Source: Candidatus Goldiibacteriota bacterium
GTDB taxonomy: Bacteria; Oederibacteriota; PGYV01; DSYL01
Direction: 5' to 3'
DNA: 45,327 nt
Assembly (NCBI GenBank): GCA_018000835.1
Contig: JAGNJD010000016.1
Location: 1 to 45,327 of the forward strand
Shown: piece after piece, positions 23,106 to 32,384 of the stretch
Numbering within the stretch: position 1 is the first letter of the stretch
Layout of the letters: the number at the start of each line of letters is the position of its first letter
Notes under the pieces: model-generated
Told to the model about the DNA's origin: nothing
Database searches by the model: none
What the model saw: only the letters and a program-made list of their open reading frames with translations
Made by a program: the position numbers and the translations under genes

Positions 23106-24536
23106 ATGAAAAATATATATATAAATAAGGAAGATTTTGAAACAAACATAGCAGTGGCAGAAGATGGAAAATTATTAAATTTTTTTTCAGAAAGAAACAT
23201 TTATGCAAAATCCGGCAATATCTATAAAGGTAAAATTGAAAAAGTCGTAAATAATATGAATTTTGCTTTTGTAAACATAGGAGATGAAAAGCCGGGTTTT
23301 TTATCTGAAAAAGCATATTCTGAATTGATTGAAAATGGTATTATTAAAGATAAAGCCGGGATTAATTCAGACAAAGACAAAATTTCAAAAATTTTTCAAA
23401 AAGGACAGGACGTCCTTGTTCAGGTAATAAGAACGTCTTATAAGACAAAAGGTTCAAGGTTAACTACGAACATTGCAATACCCGGATATTATACCGTTTT
23501 ATCGCCTTATTCAGATCAGACCGGGGTATCAAAAAAAATTATTGATGAAAAAGAAAGACGCAGATTAAGGGACGTTCTTATGAACATGAAAAAAAAGATA
23601 AAAGGCGGCGTCGGATTAATAGCAAGAACGACGTCGGAAGGAGTATCAGAAAGACAGATAGAAGAAGAGATAAAACAAAATTTCAATAAATGGCAGAACA
23701 TTCTGAAAATGTCCAAAAAAGCAAAATCACCGGCACTGCTATACGAAGAAGAAAAATTTCATCTAAAAATATTAAGGGATATATTAAACAACTCAGTAAA
23801 AGAAATTATGGCCGATTCCGAAGACGTTTTAAAGGACGTTGATAAATACTTGAAAAATACAAAGATGAATGGGGTTAAGGTCAGGTTACATAAAGCGCCT
23901 GAAAATATATTTGAATATTATAAATTGATAAACCAGATAAAAAGTTTAAAGAACAGAATTGTTCCGTTTAAACAGGGTGGATATTTAAAGATTGATGCAA
24001 CCGAGGCACTGACCGTCATAGACGTTAACAGCGGTAAATTCAAAGGAGAAAACGACGTCGAGAGTTCCATCCTGATGCTTAATTTAAACGCAGCAAGGGA
24101 AGTGGCAAGGCAGATAATATTACGAAATATCGGCGGTTTGATAGTGGTAGATTTTGTTGACATGCAGACGGACGAAAATAAAAACATATTAAGGAAGGAA
24201 ATAGAAAAGGAACTTTCAAAATCAAAAGTGTATTTTAAGACCATTGAAATAAACGAGTTCGGACTTCTCGTCATTTCAAGAAAAAGAACGATAAATAGAA
24301 CCGAAGAAGTATATTTTGATCAATGCCCGGTTTGTGACGGAAAAGGCATCGTTCCTACGAAAGAAAGCATTTGCATAGAACAATTAAAAAAGATAAAATA
24401 CGTTTGTAAGATGGAAAAGAAAAGTGAGGTCGTTTTTGATTTAAAACCAGAAATAAAACAGGAATTACAAAGCAAATTTATTAATAACTTAAAAAAATAC
24501 GAAAAGGATTTTAAAAAGAAAATTATTTTGAGATAA
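23106..24536 (+). CDS. rng: Ribonuclease G/E family endoribonuclease
   Basis: A 476-residue single-strand endoribonuclease of the RNase G size class, without the degradosome tail of RNase E. The S1 domain is at about 35-130 (IYKGKIEKVVNNMNFAFVNIGDEKPGFL). The catalytic core has ALTVIDVNSGKF and IGGLIVVDFVDM, holding the two magnesium aspartates. The zinc link is CPVCDGKG (near residue 408). It lies 7 bases after rodA; rng beside mre genes is a known arrangement. The ribosome site is weak: AAAGGAG falls about 17 bases before the ATG. Confidence 0.94.
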   Translation: MKNIYINKEDFETNIAVAEDGKLLNFFSERNIYAKSGNIYKGKIEKVVNNMNFAFVNIGDEKPGFLSEKAYSELIENGIIKDKAGINSDKDKISKIFQKGQDVLVQVIRTSYKTKGSRLTTNIAIPGYYTVLSPYSDQTGVSKKIIDEKERRRLRDVLMNMKKKIKGGVGLIARTTSEGVSERQIEEEIKQNFNKWQNILKMSKKAKSPALLYEEEKFHLKILRDILNNSVKEIMADSEDVLKDVDKYLKNTKMNGVKVRLHKAPENIFEYYKLINQIKSLKNRIVPFKQGGYLKIDATEALTVIDVNSGKFKGENDVESSILMLNLNAAREVARQIILRNIGGLIVVDFVDMQTDENKNILRKEIEKELSKSKVYFKTIEINEFGLLVISRKRTINRTEEVYFDQCPVCDGKGIVPTKESICIEQLKKIKYVCKMEKKSEVVFDLKPEIKQELQSKFINNLKKYEKDFKKKIILR

Positions 24537-24560
24537 TTACATTGTAAACGGAGGTTTTTA

Positions 24561-25538
24561 ATGATTGTCGTAACCGGCGGTTCGGGATTTATTGGCAGTG
24601 CCATTGTATGGGGATTAAACAAAAAAGGCATAAATGATGTTCATGTCGTTGACTGGATGAAGGATGAAAATAAATGGAAAAATCTGCTTAATTTGAAATT
24701 CGTTGATTACGAAGAAAAAGATCCTTTTCTGAAGAGAATATTGTTTGACGATAAAATATTAAAGGATAAGGTTGAGGCAATAATACACATGGGGGCATGC
24801 AGTTCAACCACGGAAAATGACGTTTCTTTTTTAATGGAAAATAATTTTAAATATACCCAGGTTCTTGCTAAATGGTGCATAAGGAACAATAAAAAATTCA
24901 TTTACGCATCTTCTGCTGCGACTTATGGCGATGGCACAAACGGGTTTGACGATTCTCATGAAGCGATTGAAAATTTAAGGCCACTGAATAAATACGGCTT
25001 TTCGAAGCATATATTTGATTTGTGGGCATTACGCAATAATTTACTGGATAAAATAACGGGAATTAAATTTTTTAACGTCTATGGTCCGAACGAATATCAT
25101 AAAGCAGATATGAGAAGCGTAGTTAACAAAGCGTATGAGCAGATAATTGCGACAGGGAAATTAAAACTTTTTAAATCGTATAAAAAGGAATATAAAGATG
25201 GTGGCCAGTTACGTGATTTCATTTACATAAAGGATGCTGTTGATATGGTGCTTTATATTTTTGAAAAAAATCTAAAAGGCATATATAACGTCGGGACAGG
25301 AAAGGCGCGTAGTTTTGAAGACCTTGGGAAAGCCGTTTTTAAAGCGTTAAATAAAAAAGAAAATATAGAATACATTGAAATGCCTGACGAGATAAAAGAA
25401 AAATATCAGTATTTTACAGAAGCAAAGATGGATAAACTCAAATCAGCGGGATATCCATGGGCAATTACTTCGCTTGAAGATGGCATAGAAGATTATGTAA
25501 AAAATTATTTCTTAAAGTCCGATAAATATTTAAAATAA
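24561..25538 (+). CDS. hldD: ADP-L-glycero-D-manno-heptose 6-epimerase
   Basis: The last step of ADP-heptose synthesis. An extended SDR of 325 residues with VTGGSGFIGSAIV (NADP-binding GxxGxxG), IIHMGACSSTTE, YASSAATYGDG, and the catalytic pair Tyr145/Lys149 in NKYGFSKHIFD. KFFNVYGPNEYHKADMRSVVNK and GGQLRDFIYIKDAVD follow. The A-C-S-S-T-T-E and YHK..M blocks are specific to HldD rather than other sugar epimerases. GGAGG precedes the ATG. It completes the pathway begun by gmhB-hldA-hldC at 7994-10034. Confidence 0.95.
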   Translation: MIVVTGGSGFIGSAIVWGLNKKGINDVHVVDWMKDENKWKNLLNLKFVDYEEKDPFLKRILFDDKILKDKVEAIIHMGACSSTTENDVSFLMENNFKYTQVLAKWCIRNNKKFIYASSAATYGDGTNGFDDSHEAIENLRPLNKYGFSKHIFDLWALRNNLLDKITGIKFFNVYGPNEYHKADMRSVVNKAYEQIIATGKLKLFKSYKKEYKDGGQLRDFIYIKDAVDMVLYIFEKNLKGIYNVGTGKARSFEDLGKAVFKALNKKENIEYIEMPDEIKEKYQYFTEAKMDKLKSAGYPWAITSLEDGIEDYVKNYFLKSDKYLK

Positions 25539-25546
25539 AAATATGT

Positions 25547-25575
25547 TTGTAATATCTGAAGTTACGTAATAAAAT
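25547..25575 (+). promoter_or_regulatory. Promoter before pta-ackA
   Basis: TTGTAA (25547-25552) and TAAAAT (25570-25575), 17-base spacer, in the only gap over 50 bases between hldD and feoA. It suggests pta-ackA-kinase can be expressed separately from the cell-shape genes. Confidence 0.4.
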
Positions 25576-25599
25576 ATAAAAAATAAAAAGGAGGTTTAT

Positions 25600-26610
25600 A
25601 TGTCGATTTTTATGGAAAGCATATACGAAAAAGCCAGAAGCAATCCAAAAAACGTTGTATTGCCGGAAGGTGACGACGAGAGGACGATTGAAGCGGCAGT
25701 AAAAGCAACACAAATGGGCATTGCAAAAATTAGTATGATAGGAACGCCTGACAGAATGAAACAAATTGCAAAAGACAGAAATTTTTCACTTAATGGAATT
25801 GAAATTATAGACATCAATAATCTCCCGGACGTTGATAATTACGTTAATGAATTTTATGAATTAAGAAAATCCAGGGGGAAAGATATAACTCATGAAGAAG
25901 CGGAAAAAATCATGAAAAAGGACGTTTATTATGGGGCAATGATGGTAAGAAAAGGAATTGTAGATACTTTTGTTGCAGGTGCTGTAAATACTACTTCCGA
26001 CGTATCTCGTGCTGCCATTTATCTGATAGGGATGAAAGAAGGCATTAAAACGTTGTCAAGTTTTTTTGTTATGATACTACCTGATAAGTCGTTTGGAAAA
26101 GACGGCATTTTGTTTTATTCCGATGGTGGTTTTGTAATAGAACCGGACCCGGATCAATTATCCGACATAGCAGTGACGACCGGGGCAACCTACAGGGAAC
26201 TAATGGGTGAAGAGCCAAAAATAGCAATGCTTTCGTTTTCAACGAAAGGCAGTGCAAAGCACCCAAGGATTGACAAAGTATTAAAGGCACTTGAACTCGC
26301 AAAACAAAAAGATCCGACTCTCATCATTGATGGTGAATTACAGGGAGATGCAGCATTGGTTCCGTCCGTCGGTGCAAAAAAGGCACCAGGCTCGCCTGTC
26401 GCGGGTAAAGCAACGGTTCTTATATTCCCGGACCTTGATTCAGGGAACATCGCATACAAACTTACAGAGCGGCTTGCAAAAGCAGAAGCTTATGGCCCCA
26501 TTTATCAGGGAACAAAAAGACCGTGTAGCGATTTATCCCGTGGATGCAAGGCAACGGATATTTTAAACGTCGTTGCCATTAATGTAGTTCGTCTTGCAAA
26601 CATAAAATAA
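25600..26610 (+). CDS. pta: Phosphate acetyltransferase
   Basis: Converts acetyl-CoA and phosphate to acetyl phosphate. The 336-residue protein is the short class without the N-terminal regulatory domain: NPKNVVLPEGDDERTIEAA, VAGAVNTTSDVSRAAIYLIG, MLSFSTKGSAKHP, DGELQGDAALVP and KAPGSPVAGKATVLIFPDLDSGNIAYKL. It is followed 15 bases later by ackA, giving the acetate/ATP pathway of fermentation. Confidence 0.97.
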   Translation: MSIFMESIYEKARSNPKNVVLPEGDDERTIEAAVKATQMGIAKISMIGTPDRMKQIAKDRNFSLNGIEIIDINNLPDVDNYVNEFYELRKSRGKDITHEEAEKIMKKDVYYGAMMVRKGIVDTFVAGAVNTTSDVSRAAIYLIGMKEGIKTLSSFFVMILPDKSFGKDGILFYSDGGFVIEPDPDQLSDIAVTTGATYRELMGEEPKIAMLSFSTKGSAKHPRIDKVLKALELAKQKDPTLIIDGELQGDAALVPSVGAKKAPGSPVAGKATVLIFPDLDSGNIAYKLTERLAKAEAYGPIYQGTKRPCSDLSRGCKATDILNVVAINVVRLANIK

Positions 26611-26625
26611 CAGGAGGCATTATTT

Positions 26626-27855
26626 ATGAAAATTATGGTTATTAATTGTGGGAGTTCATCGTTAAAATTTCAGATTTTTGACATAGATGATAAGAAAAAT
26701 AACGTTATGGCCAAAGGTCTGGTAGAAGAAATAGGTCGTGAAACTTCAAAACTACATTATAAAAACGAAAAGATGAAAAAAGATGAAGAGATTACGAAAG
26801 AAATTGAAGCAAAAGATCATACAGAAGCACTTGAGGAGGTTGCAAAACTGCTCATTGATTCAAAAATAGGAATTTTTAAGGATAAGATACAGGTTGATGC
26901 AGTTGGTCACAGGGTTGTGCATGGTGGTGAAAAATTTTCAAAATCTGCATTTATAACGGAAGGCGTAAAAGAGGTCATACAGGAATGTTTTGACATTGCA
27001 CCGCTTCACAACCCGCCTAACTATCAGGGCATAGTTGCAGCAGAAAAGATATTCCCGGATGTGCCGCAGGTTGCAGTTTTTGACACGGCATTTCATCAGA
27101 CCATGCATAAAGAAGCATACATTTATGGTTTGCCTTACGAATTATACGAACGATACCACATTAGAAAATATGGTTTTCACGGAACGTCACATGAATATGT
27201 TTCGCAGAGGGCTGCAGAAATTCTGAAAAAAGATTACAAAAAAATAAAAATCATAACGTGCCATCTTGGAAATGGATGTTCAATTACCGCGATAAAAAAC
27301 GGTCAGTCAACCGATACGTCCATGGGTTTTACTCCTTTGGAAGGTCTTGTAATGGGGACAAGAACCGGAGATATGGACCCTTATGTAGTTTTATATATAA
27401 TGGAAAAAGAGCATTTAAATACAAAAGAGATGAACGATCTGTTAAATAAAAAGAGTGGATTAAAGGGAATATCCGGAATTTCAAATGATATGAGGGAAAT
27501 AATGGATGCAGCTGCAAATGGCAATATAAGAGCACAATATGCAATAGATATATTTACTTACAGAATTACAAAATACATAGGATCATATGCTGCTGCAATG
27601 GGAGGGGTTGATGCCGTTGTTTTTACAGGAGGTATAGGTGAAAATGCGCCGGCTATAAGACAGCAGGCTCTTGAACCGCTTGAATTTATGGGATTAAAAA
27701 TTGACAAAAAAGCGAATGAATCAAAAGAAAAGGAAAAAATTATTTCTGCACGCAATTCAAAAATAAAAGTGCTGGTTATCCCTACTAATGAGGAATTAAT
27801 GATAGCAAAAAAGACAAAATGGGTAGTAGAAGAATCTGACCATATTTACAGATAA
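26626..27855 (+). CDS. ackA: Acetate kinase
   Basis: Makes ATP and acetate from acetyl phosphate. 409 residues with the ASKHA-fold signatures MVINCGSSSLKFQIF, VGHRVVHGGEKF (substrate Arg), APLHNPPN, FDTAFHQTM, YGFHGTSHEY, CHLGNGCS, STDTSMGFTPLEGLVMGTRTGDMDP and VVFTGGIGENA. AGGAGG lies 9 bases before the ATG. Confidence 0.98.
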   Translation: MKIMVINCGSSSLKFQIFDIDDKKNNVMAKGLVEEIGRETSKLHYKNEKMKKDEEITKEIEAKDHTEALEEVAKLLIDSKIGIFKDKIQVDAVGHRVVHGGEKFSKSAFITEGVKEVIQECFDIAPLHNPPNYQGIVAAEKIFPDVPQVAVFDTAFHQTMHKEAYIYGLPYELYERYHIRKYGFHGTSHEYVSQRAAEILKKDYKKIKIITCHLGNGCSITAIKNGQSTDTSMGFTPLEGLVMGTRTGDMDPYVVLYIMEKEHLNTKEMNDLLNKKSGLKGISGISNDMREIMDAAANGNIRAQYAIDIFTYRITKYIGSYAAAMGGVDAVVFTGGIGENAPAIRQQALEPLEFMGLKIDKKANESKEKEKIISARNSKIKVLVIPTNEELMIAKKTKWVVEESDHIYR

Positions 27856-27858
27856 AAA

Positions 27859-28758
27859 ATGGCTGAAGTAATTACAGTAGGGGAAATTCTTGCAGATTTC
27901 GTTCCTGCCGGAGGGAAAAAAATTTTGCAATACAGGCTAAATCCTGGTGGAGCACCTTCCAACGTTGCAATAAATCTTTCCAGATGGGGTATTAAATCAG
28001 GCATTATTTCAAAAATCGGAGATGATTTTATCGGGGATTTCCTTCTTGATTTTTTAAAAAAGAACAAAGTAGACACGGCATGCGTTTACAGAGATATAGA
28101 ACGTAAAACAGGGCTTGTTTTCGTTTTCCTTGATGAAAAAGGTGAGCGAGATTTTTCTTTTTATGGCGAACCATCGGCAGATCAGTTTTTAAATGAAAAG
28201 GAAATCAAAAAAAGTTACATAAAACAGGCAAAGATGTTGCATTTTGGTTCAATTGGCATGATGAACGAGATTTCCAGAAAGGCAACGTTAAAGGCCATAA
28301 ACGTTGCACGGGATAACAAAATTTTTATTTCTTATGACCCGAACGTCAGGTTAAATTTGTGGGAAGGAAGACATACTCAGGCAAGACAGGAAATAAAAAA
28401 TTATTTTAAACATGCAGACGTAATAAAAATAAGTGACGATGAATTGCAATTTTTGTTTGATTCAAAACCGGAACCGGACAGAGTTAAAAGAATTTTCCGA
28501 AAAAATCAGATTGTTTTCATAAGTGCAGGCGCAAAAGGCTGCTACGTTTATCGTAATAATTTTTTTAAATACGTTAGCGGATATAAGGTAAAAGTTAAGG
28601 ATACCACAGGCGCAGGAGATGCATTTATGGCAGGTGTAATTTTTGGGATTTTGAAAAATAACGGATTAAAAAATATTACGAACGAAGAACTTACTAAAAT
28701 AGCCGGATTTGCAAACAAAAAGGGTGCAGAAGCAGTGCAGAGAAAAGGAGCGGTGTAA
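27859..28758 (+). CDS. PfkB-family carbohydrate kinase, probably fructokinase
   Basis: A 299-residue ribokinase-fold kinase: VGEILADFVP, GGAPSNVAINLSRWG, the ISKIGDDFIGDFL loop, YDPNVRLNLW, VKISDDE and DTTGAGDAF with catalytic Asp254. The GGAPxN and YDPN.R..LW motifs are those of fructokinases, but a related ketose such as 2-keto-3-deoxygluconate cannot be excluded. It begins 3 bases after ackA and ends the block. Confidence 0.85.
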   Translation: MAEVITVGEILADFVPAGGKKILQYRLNPGGAPSNVAINLSRWGIKSGIISKIGDDFIGDFLLDFLKKNKVDTACVYRDIERKTGLVFVFLDEKGERDFSFYGEPSADQFLNEKEIKKSYIKQAKMLHFGSIGMMNEISRKATLKAINVARDNKIFISYDPNVRLNLWEGRHTQARQEIKNYFKHADVIKISDDELQFLFDSKPEPDRVKRIFRKNQIVFISAGAKGCYVYRNNFFKYVSGYKVKVKDTTGAGDAFMAGVIFGILKNNGLKNITNEELTKIAGFANKKGAEAVQRKGAV

Positions 28759-28809
28759 GTGTAATAATATTTCAGTTTGCCCGACCATAAATCCCATTCG
28801 CTTTTTTTA

Positions 28810-28838
28810 TTGACAGACATTTATAAGTTAGATATAAT
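28810..28838 (+). promoter_or_regulatory. Consensus promoter of feoAB
   Basis: TTGACA (28810-28815), 17 bases, TATAAT (28833-28838): a perfect sigma70 consensus. Such strength implies a repressor; see the operator entry at 28841. Confidence 0.8.
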
Positions 28839-28840
28839 TT

Positions 28841-28866
28841 ATAATGTTAGACATATATAACATTAT
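28841..28866. promoter_or_regulatory. Palindromic operator candidate at the feoAB start site
   Basis: ATAATGTTA (28841-28849) and TAACATTAT (28858-28866) are perfect 9-base arms, 8 bases apart, starting 2 bases after the -10 box and covering the expected start site. This is where a metal-dependent repressor of the DtxR/MntR or Fur type would block transcription; which family binds is not decidable here. Confidence 0.6.
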
Positions 28867-28879
28867 GAAAGGATGTAAC

Positions 28880-29110
28880 ATGGCGATAAAACTTACAAAT
28901 TTAAAAAAAGGAAAGAAGGCGAGAGTTTTAGAAATAGACGGAGGAATGAACGCAAAAAGGAAATTACAGACAATGGGAATTTTTCCGGGCGTTGACGTAA
29001 CCATTGTCCATTCAATAGAAAAAGGGCCCGTAGTTATAAAAGCAGGAAATACCAAGATTGCAATTGGAAGGGGAATGGCAGAAAAAGTGATGGTTGACGT
29101 AAATGGATGA
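28880..29110 (+). CDS. feoA: Ferrous iron transport accessory protein FeoA
   Basis: A 76-residue SH3-like cytosolic protein required for FeoB function: LTNLKKGKKARVLEIDGGMNAKRKLQTMGIFPGVDVTIVHSIEKGPVVIKAGNTKIAIGRGMAEKVMV. The frame is open from an ATG at 28844, but that lies inside the palindrome; AAAGGA at a suitable spacing supports the ATG at 28880 and the usual family length. It overlaps feoB by 8 bases (ATGGATGA). Confidence 0.92.
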   Translation: MAIKLTNLKKGKKARVLEIDGGMNAKRKLQTMGIFPGVDVTIVHSIEKGPVVIKAGNTKIAIGRGMAEKVMVDVNG

Positions 29111-31157
29111 GAAAACAATAAAGGTAGTTATTGCAGGAAATCCAAATACAGGTAAGACGACGATTTTTAATAATTTAACGGGAGAAAACCAGTATGTTGG
29201 TAACTGGCCAGGCGTTACCGTGGAAAAGAAACAGGGTGAATTTGAACACAAAGGATATAAAATTATCCTGATTGACCTGCCGGGTATATATGGCTTTTCA
29301 TCATATTCAATTGATGAAAAGGTAGCAAGGGATTTCCTGCTGGAAAAAGAAGCAGATATAATTTTAAACGTCGTTGATTCAACCAACCTTGAAAGAAATT
29401 TGTATTTAAACATTGAATTCCAGGAACTTGGAATTCCTATAATAATTTGTTTAAACATGATTGACGAACTTGAAAATAAAAATTTATCCGTTGACGTTGA
29501 AAGATTGTCAAAATATCTTGGTGCAGCCATCGTCCAGACCAATGCAAGAAAAATGATAGGTATGGATTTGCTAAAAGACAAAATAATTGAATGTGCCGGA
29601 AGTGGCTGCCAGCCCGGGAAAATGCAGTTTAATTATCCTGATTACATAAATAATGAAATAATAAAAATAACGAATTTGATTGAAAAATCCACGGATAAAA
29701 ATTTTAAATATCCATTAAGATGGCTTGCAATAGAACTTCTGGAAGGTGAAAGCGACGTTTTTGACAAATTAAAAGAAGAAAAATGGTTTAGTCAGGTAAA
29801 AGAACAGGTTGATAAATCAAGAAAAGCAATTGAAACTTACGCAGGTGAAAAAGTAATGGATCATATTGTAGCCATTAAATATTCATATTTAAAAGGTCTT
29901 GTAAAAGAGGTTGTTAAGCCAAAACGCACTGAAAATATAAAGATGAAAAGATACGAAAATACCATGGAACTTTCTGATAAAATTGATAAATTCGTTTTGC
30001 ATCCTTTTTTAGGGGTGCCTATTTTTTTATTCGTTATGTTTCTGATTTTTTTTCTGACTTTTTATCTCGGCAATCCGCTTGTTAAAATTCTTGATATTTT
30101 TTTTAATTTTCTGGGAGAGCAGATTGCGGTGTGGCTAAATTCAATGTCGGTTAATCCTTTATTTATATCTTTTATAACGAAAGGGATAATAGACGGCGTT
30201 GGCGGTGTCGTAATATTTTTGCCAAACATTCTTATACTTTTTACTCTGATTGCAGTTCTTGAAGATTCAGGATATATGGCTCGTGCATCCGTAGTCATGG
30301 ATAAGTTCATGCATTTGATAGGACTGCATGGAAAATCATTTATACCGATGGTAATTGGATTCGGCTGCAACGTGCCTGCCGTTATGGCAACAAGAACTCT
30401 TGAAAATAAAAAAGACAGGATATTGACGATGATGATAATACCATTTATGTCCTGTTCTGCAAGATTACCCATATATATTTTATTTACTTCCTTGTTTTTC
30501 AGGAAAAATCAGGCATTGGTCGTATGGCTGTTATATTTATTTGGAATATTAACGGGTATATTAACCGCGAAGATAGCAAAAAATGTATTGTTTAAAAAAG
30601 AGGAAATGCCGTTGATAATTGAAATACCTCCATACAGACTGCCTCAGGTATCTTCACTAATCAGGCATGCATGGTTCCGCGGGAAAATGTTTTTACAAAA
30701 GGCAGGGACCGTAATTTTACTCGGCGTAACTCTGTCATGGTTTCTTGCAAATCTTCCTTTGGGCGTTAAATATGCATCTGAAAACAGTATCCTTGGAATA
30801 ATAGGAAGATTCATTTCTCCTGTTTTTGCTTTTGCGGGATTTGGCTTCTGGCAGGCAGCGGTTGCTCTTATTACCGGAATATTTGCAAAGGAAATAGTGG
30901 TTGGAACCATTTCAGCACTTTTTTCAGGCCAGGGTGCAGACCTTTCAGTTATATTGTCAGGTTATTTTACTCCTTTATCCGCATTTTCATTCATGATATT
31001 TTCATTGCTATATACTCCATGCCTGCCGACACTTGCAGTCATGAAACAGGAAGGCGGGTTAAAATACGTAACCTTAATTGCAATTTATAATTTCCTTATT
31101 GCCCTTATTTTTGCTACAATTATTTTTCAGGCAGGAAGACTCCTGGGTTTTAAATAA
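29103..31157 (+). CDS. feoB: Ferrous iron transporter FeoB
   Basis: A GTP-driven ferrous iron permease of the inner membrane, 684 residues. The N-terminal G domain has GNPNTGKTT (Lys18), DLPGIYGFS (G3) and CLNMIDE (G4), followed by the GDI helical region. The membrane part carries the two Gate motifs, with FGCNVPAVMATRTLENKKDRILTMMIIPFMSCSARLPIY and later LLYTPCLPTLAVMKQE, and FAKEIVVGTISALF. No C-terminal FeoC-like domain is present. It is translated with feoA behind the 28810 promoter. Confidence 0.97.
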   Translation: MDEKTIKVVIAGNPNTGKTTIFNNLTGENQYVGNWPGVTVEKKQGEFEHKGYKIILIDLPGIYGFSSYSIDEKVARDFLLEKEADIILNVVDSTNLERNLYLNIEFQELGIPIIICLNMIDELENKNLSVDVERLSKYLGAAIVQTNARKMIGMDLLKDKIIECAGSGCQPGKMQFNYPDYINNEIIKITNLIEKSTDKNFKYPLRWLAIELLEGESDVFDKLKEEKWFSQVKEQVDKSRKAIETYAGEKVMDHIVAIKYSYLKGLVKEVVKPKRTENIKMKRYENTMELSDKIDKFVLHPFLGVPIFLFVMFLIFFLTFYLGNPLVKILDIFFNFLGEQIAVWLNSMSVNPLFISFITKGIIDGVGGVVIFLPNILILFTLIAVLEDSGYMARASVVMDKFMHLIGLHGKSFIPMVIGFGCNVPAVMATRTLENKKDRILTMMIIPFMSCSARLPIYILFTSLFFRKNQALVVWLLYLFGILTGILTAKIAKNVLFKKEEMPLIIEIPPYRLPQVSSLIRHAWFRGKMFLQKAGTVILLGVTLSWFLANLPLGVKYASENSILGIIGRFISPVFAFAGFGFWQAAVALITGIFAKEIVVGTISALFSGQGADLSVILSGYFTPLSAFSFMIFSLLYTPCLPTLAVMKQEGGLKYVTLIAIYNFLIALIFATIIFQAGRLLGFK

Positions 31158-31212
31158 AAAAGTATGCCTGAAAATTTTAAGATTAATTACAGGCACATAA
31201 GGAGGCAGGGCA

Positions 31213-32208
31213 ATTAAAAAATTTGATTTAAATAAAATAAAGTCGGTTTTAATAGTCCGTCTTGGAAAACTCGGGGATATGATGGCTGCAAGTTTTGTGA
31301 TAAAGAAGATAAGGCAGGCACACCCGCATCTTAAAATAGGACTTTTGACGCTGCCGGGCAGCAGGAATCTGTTCAAATACAACGGTGATATTGATAAGTT
31401 ATTAATATGGCAGCCTGTATCTCTCCCGTTTTTATGTCTGACGGAACGTCTGCGTCACTGGGATTTGCTTATTGATTTGAATGATGATGCGTCCAGACGT
31501 TCTGTGCTCGCACTTAAATTGATAAAACCCAAACGCAGCATTGCATTTTATAATGAAAAATCAAAAGGAAATTTTGAAATCACGATAAAAACTTTTGCAA
31601 AGGATAAAAGTTACGTCGTAAAACGGCTTTCAGTCATGTTAAAAGCGTTTGGAATCGGTTTTAAGGAAAGTGAGTTAAAACCCGTCGTTTATACCGATGG
31701 AAAAATAATCAACGAATTAAAAAGTCGTTATAAAAATGACAGAAGAATTTTAATTTCAGTAAACGTTTCAGCAGGACATGCTTCAAGATACTGGGCAGTT
31801 GAAAAATGGATAAAACTGATAAAAACATTACTACGATTATCTCCTAAGATAAAGATACTGGTTTTATCTTCACCGGAAGACGTAAAGATAAGGAAACGAA
31901 TAATTAATGAAAATGGGAATGAAAGAGTTATGGAATTTACCAATAATGATTTGCATTATTTTTTGTCTGCAATTGCAATGTCTGACCTGGTTATTTCACC
32001 TGATACGTCTGCCGTGCATGCTGCATGTGCATTTGGCACGCCGGTTATAGGATTATATCCTGAACCATACTGGAATTTTGTTTCATTCAGGCCGGTTGGA
32101 GTAAAAAACGTCGTGATAAGGTCAAAACGTGACGGTACGGATTCAATCGGTTTTGAAGAAGTAAAATCAGAAACAATTAAATTTATAAAGAATAATTACC
32201 ATATATAA
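31213..32208 (+). CDS. GT9 family glycosyltransferase (ADP-heptose:LPS heptosyltransferase-like)
   Basis: A GT-B enzyme of the heptosyltransferase family, about 331 residues. Conserved parts are SVLIVRLGKLGDMMAAS, WDLLIDLNDDASRR, ISVNVSAGHASRYWAVEKWIKLI, and DLVISPDTSAVHAACAFGTPVIGLYPEPYWN, which contains the ADP-sugar site. The N-terminal beta strand VLIVRLGKLGD lies upstream of the first ATG (31279), so that ATG cannot be the true start. The frame is closed by TAA at 31198, and the only plausible initiator is ATT at 31213, 7 bases after GGAGG. It probably adds a heptose or related sugar to the LPS core; the acceptor is unknown. Confidence 0.85.
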   Translation: MKKFDLNKIKSVLIVRLGKLGDMMAASFVIKKIRQAHPHLKIGLLTLPGSRNLFKYNGDIDKLLIWQPVSLPFLCLTERLRHWDLLIDLNDDASRRSVLALKLIKPKRSIAFYNEKSKGNFEITIKTFAKDKSYVVKRLSVMLKAFGIGFKESELKPVVYTDGKIINELKSRYKNDRRILISVNVSAGHASRYWAVEKWIKLIKTLLRLSPKIKILVLSSPEDVKIRKRIINENGNERVMEFTNNDLHYFLSAIAMSDLVISPDTSAVHAACAFGTPVIGLYPEPYWNFVSFRPVGVKNVVIRSKRDGTDSIGFEEVKSETIKFIKNNYHI

Positions 32209-32281
32209 TAAAACCCGCTCCTGCCTGATAAAAATTTATTCAAACACCATAAAGGTTTCTATGATAAGACGTCTTTATAAA

Positions 32282-32307
32282 ATAACGTCTCGTGGGAAAC
32301 GTTATAA
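32282..32307. promoter_or_regulatory. Inverted repeat ATAACGT / ACGTTAT
   Basis: Seven-base arms about 10 bases apart lie between the GT9 gene and the -35 box of the kinase promoter, a position fitting an operator. The preceding GT9 gene has no clear terminator. Confidence 0.3.
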
Positions 32308-32321
32308 ATATATCAATTTAT

Positions 32322-32350
32322 TTGACTTTATTGTTTTTCCCGTATATAAT
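32322..32350 (+). promoter_or_regulatory. Promoter of the histidine kinase operon
   Basis: TTGACT (32322-32327) and TATAAT (32345-32350), 17-base spacer, 34 bases before the start codon. Confidence 0.65.
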
Positions 32351-32384
32351 TATATTAATAAAACTTTGATGCCGGGGATATACT

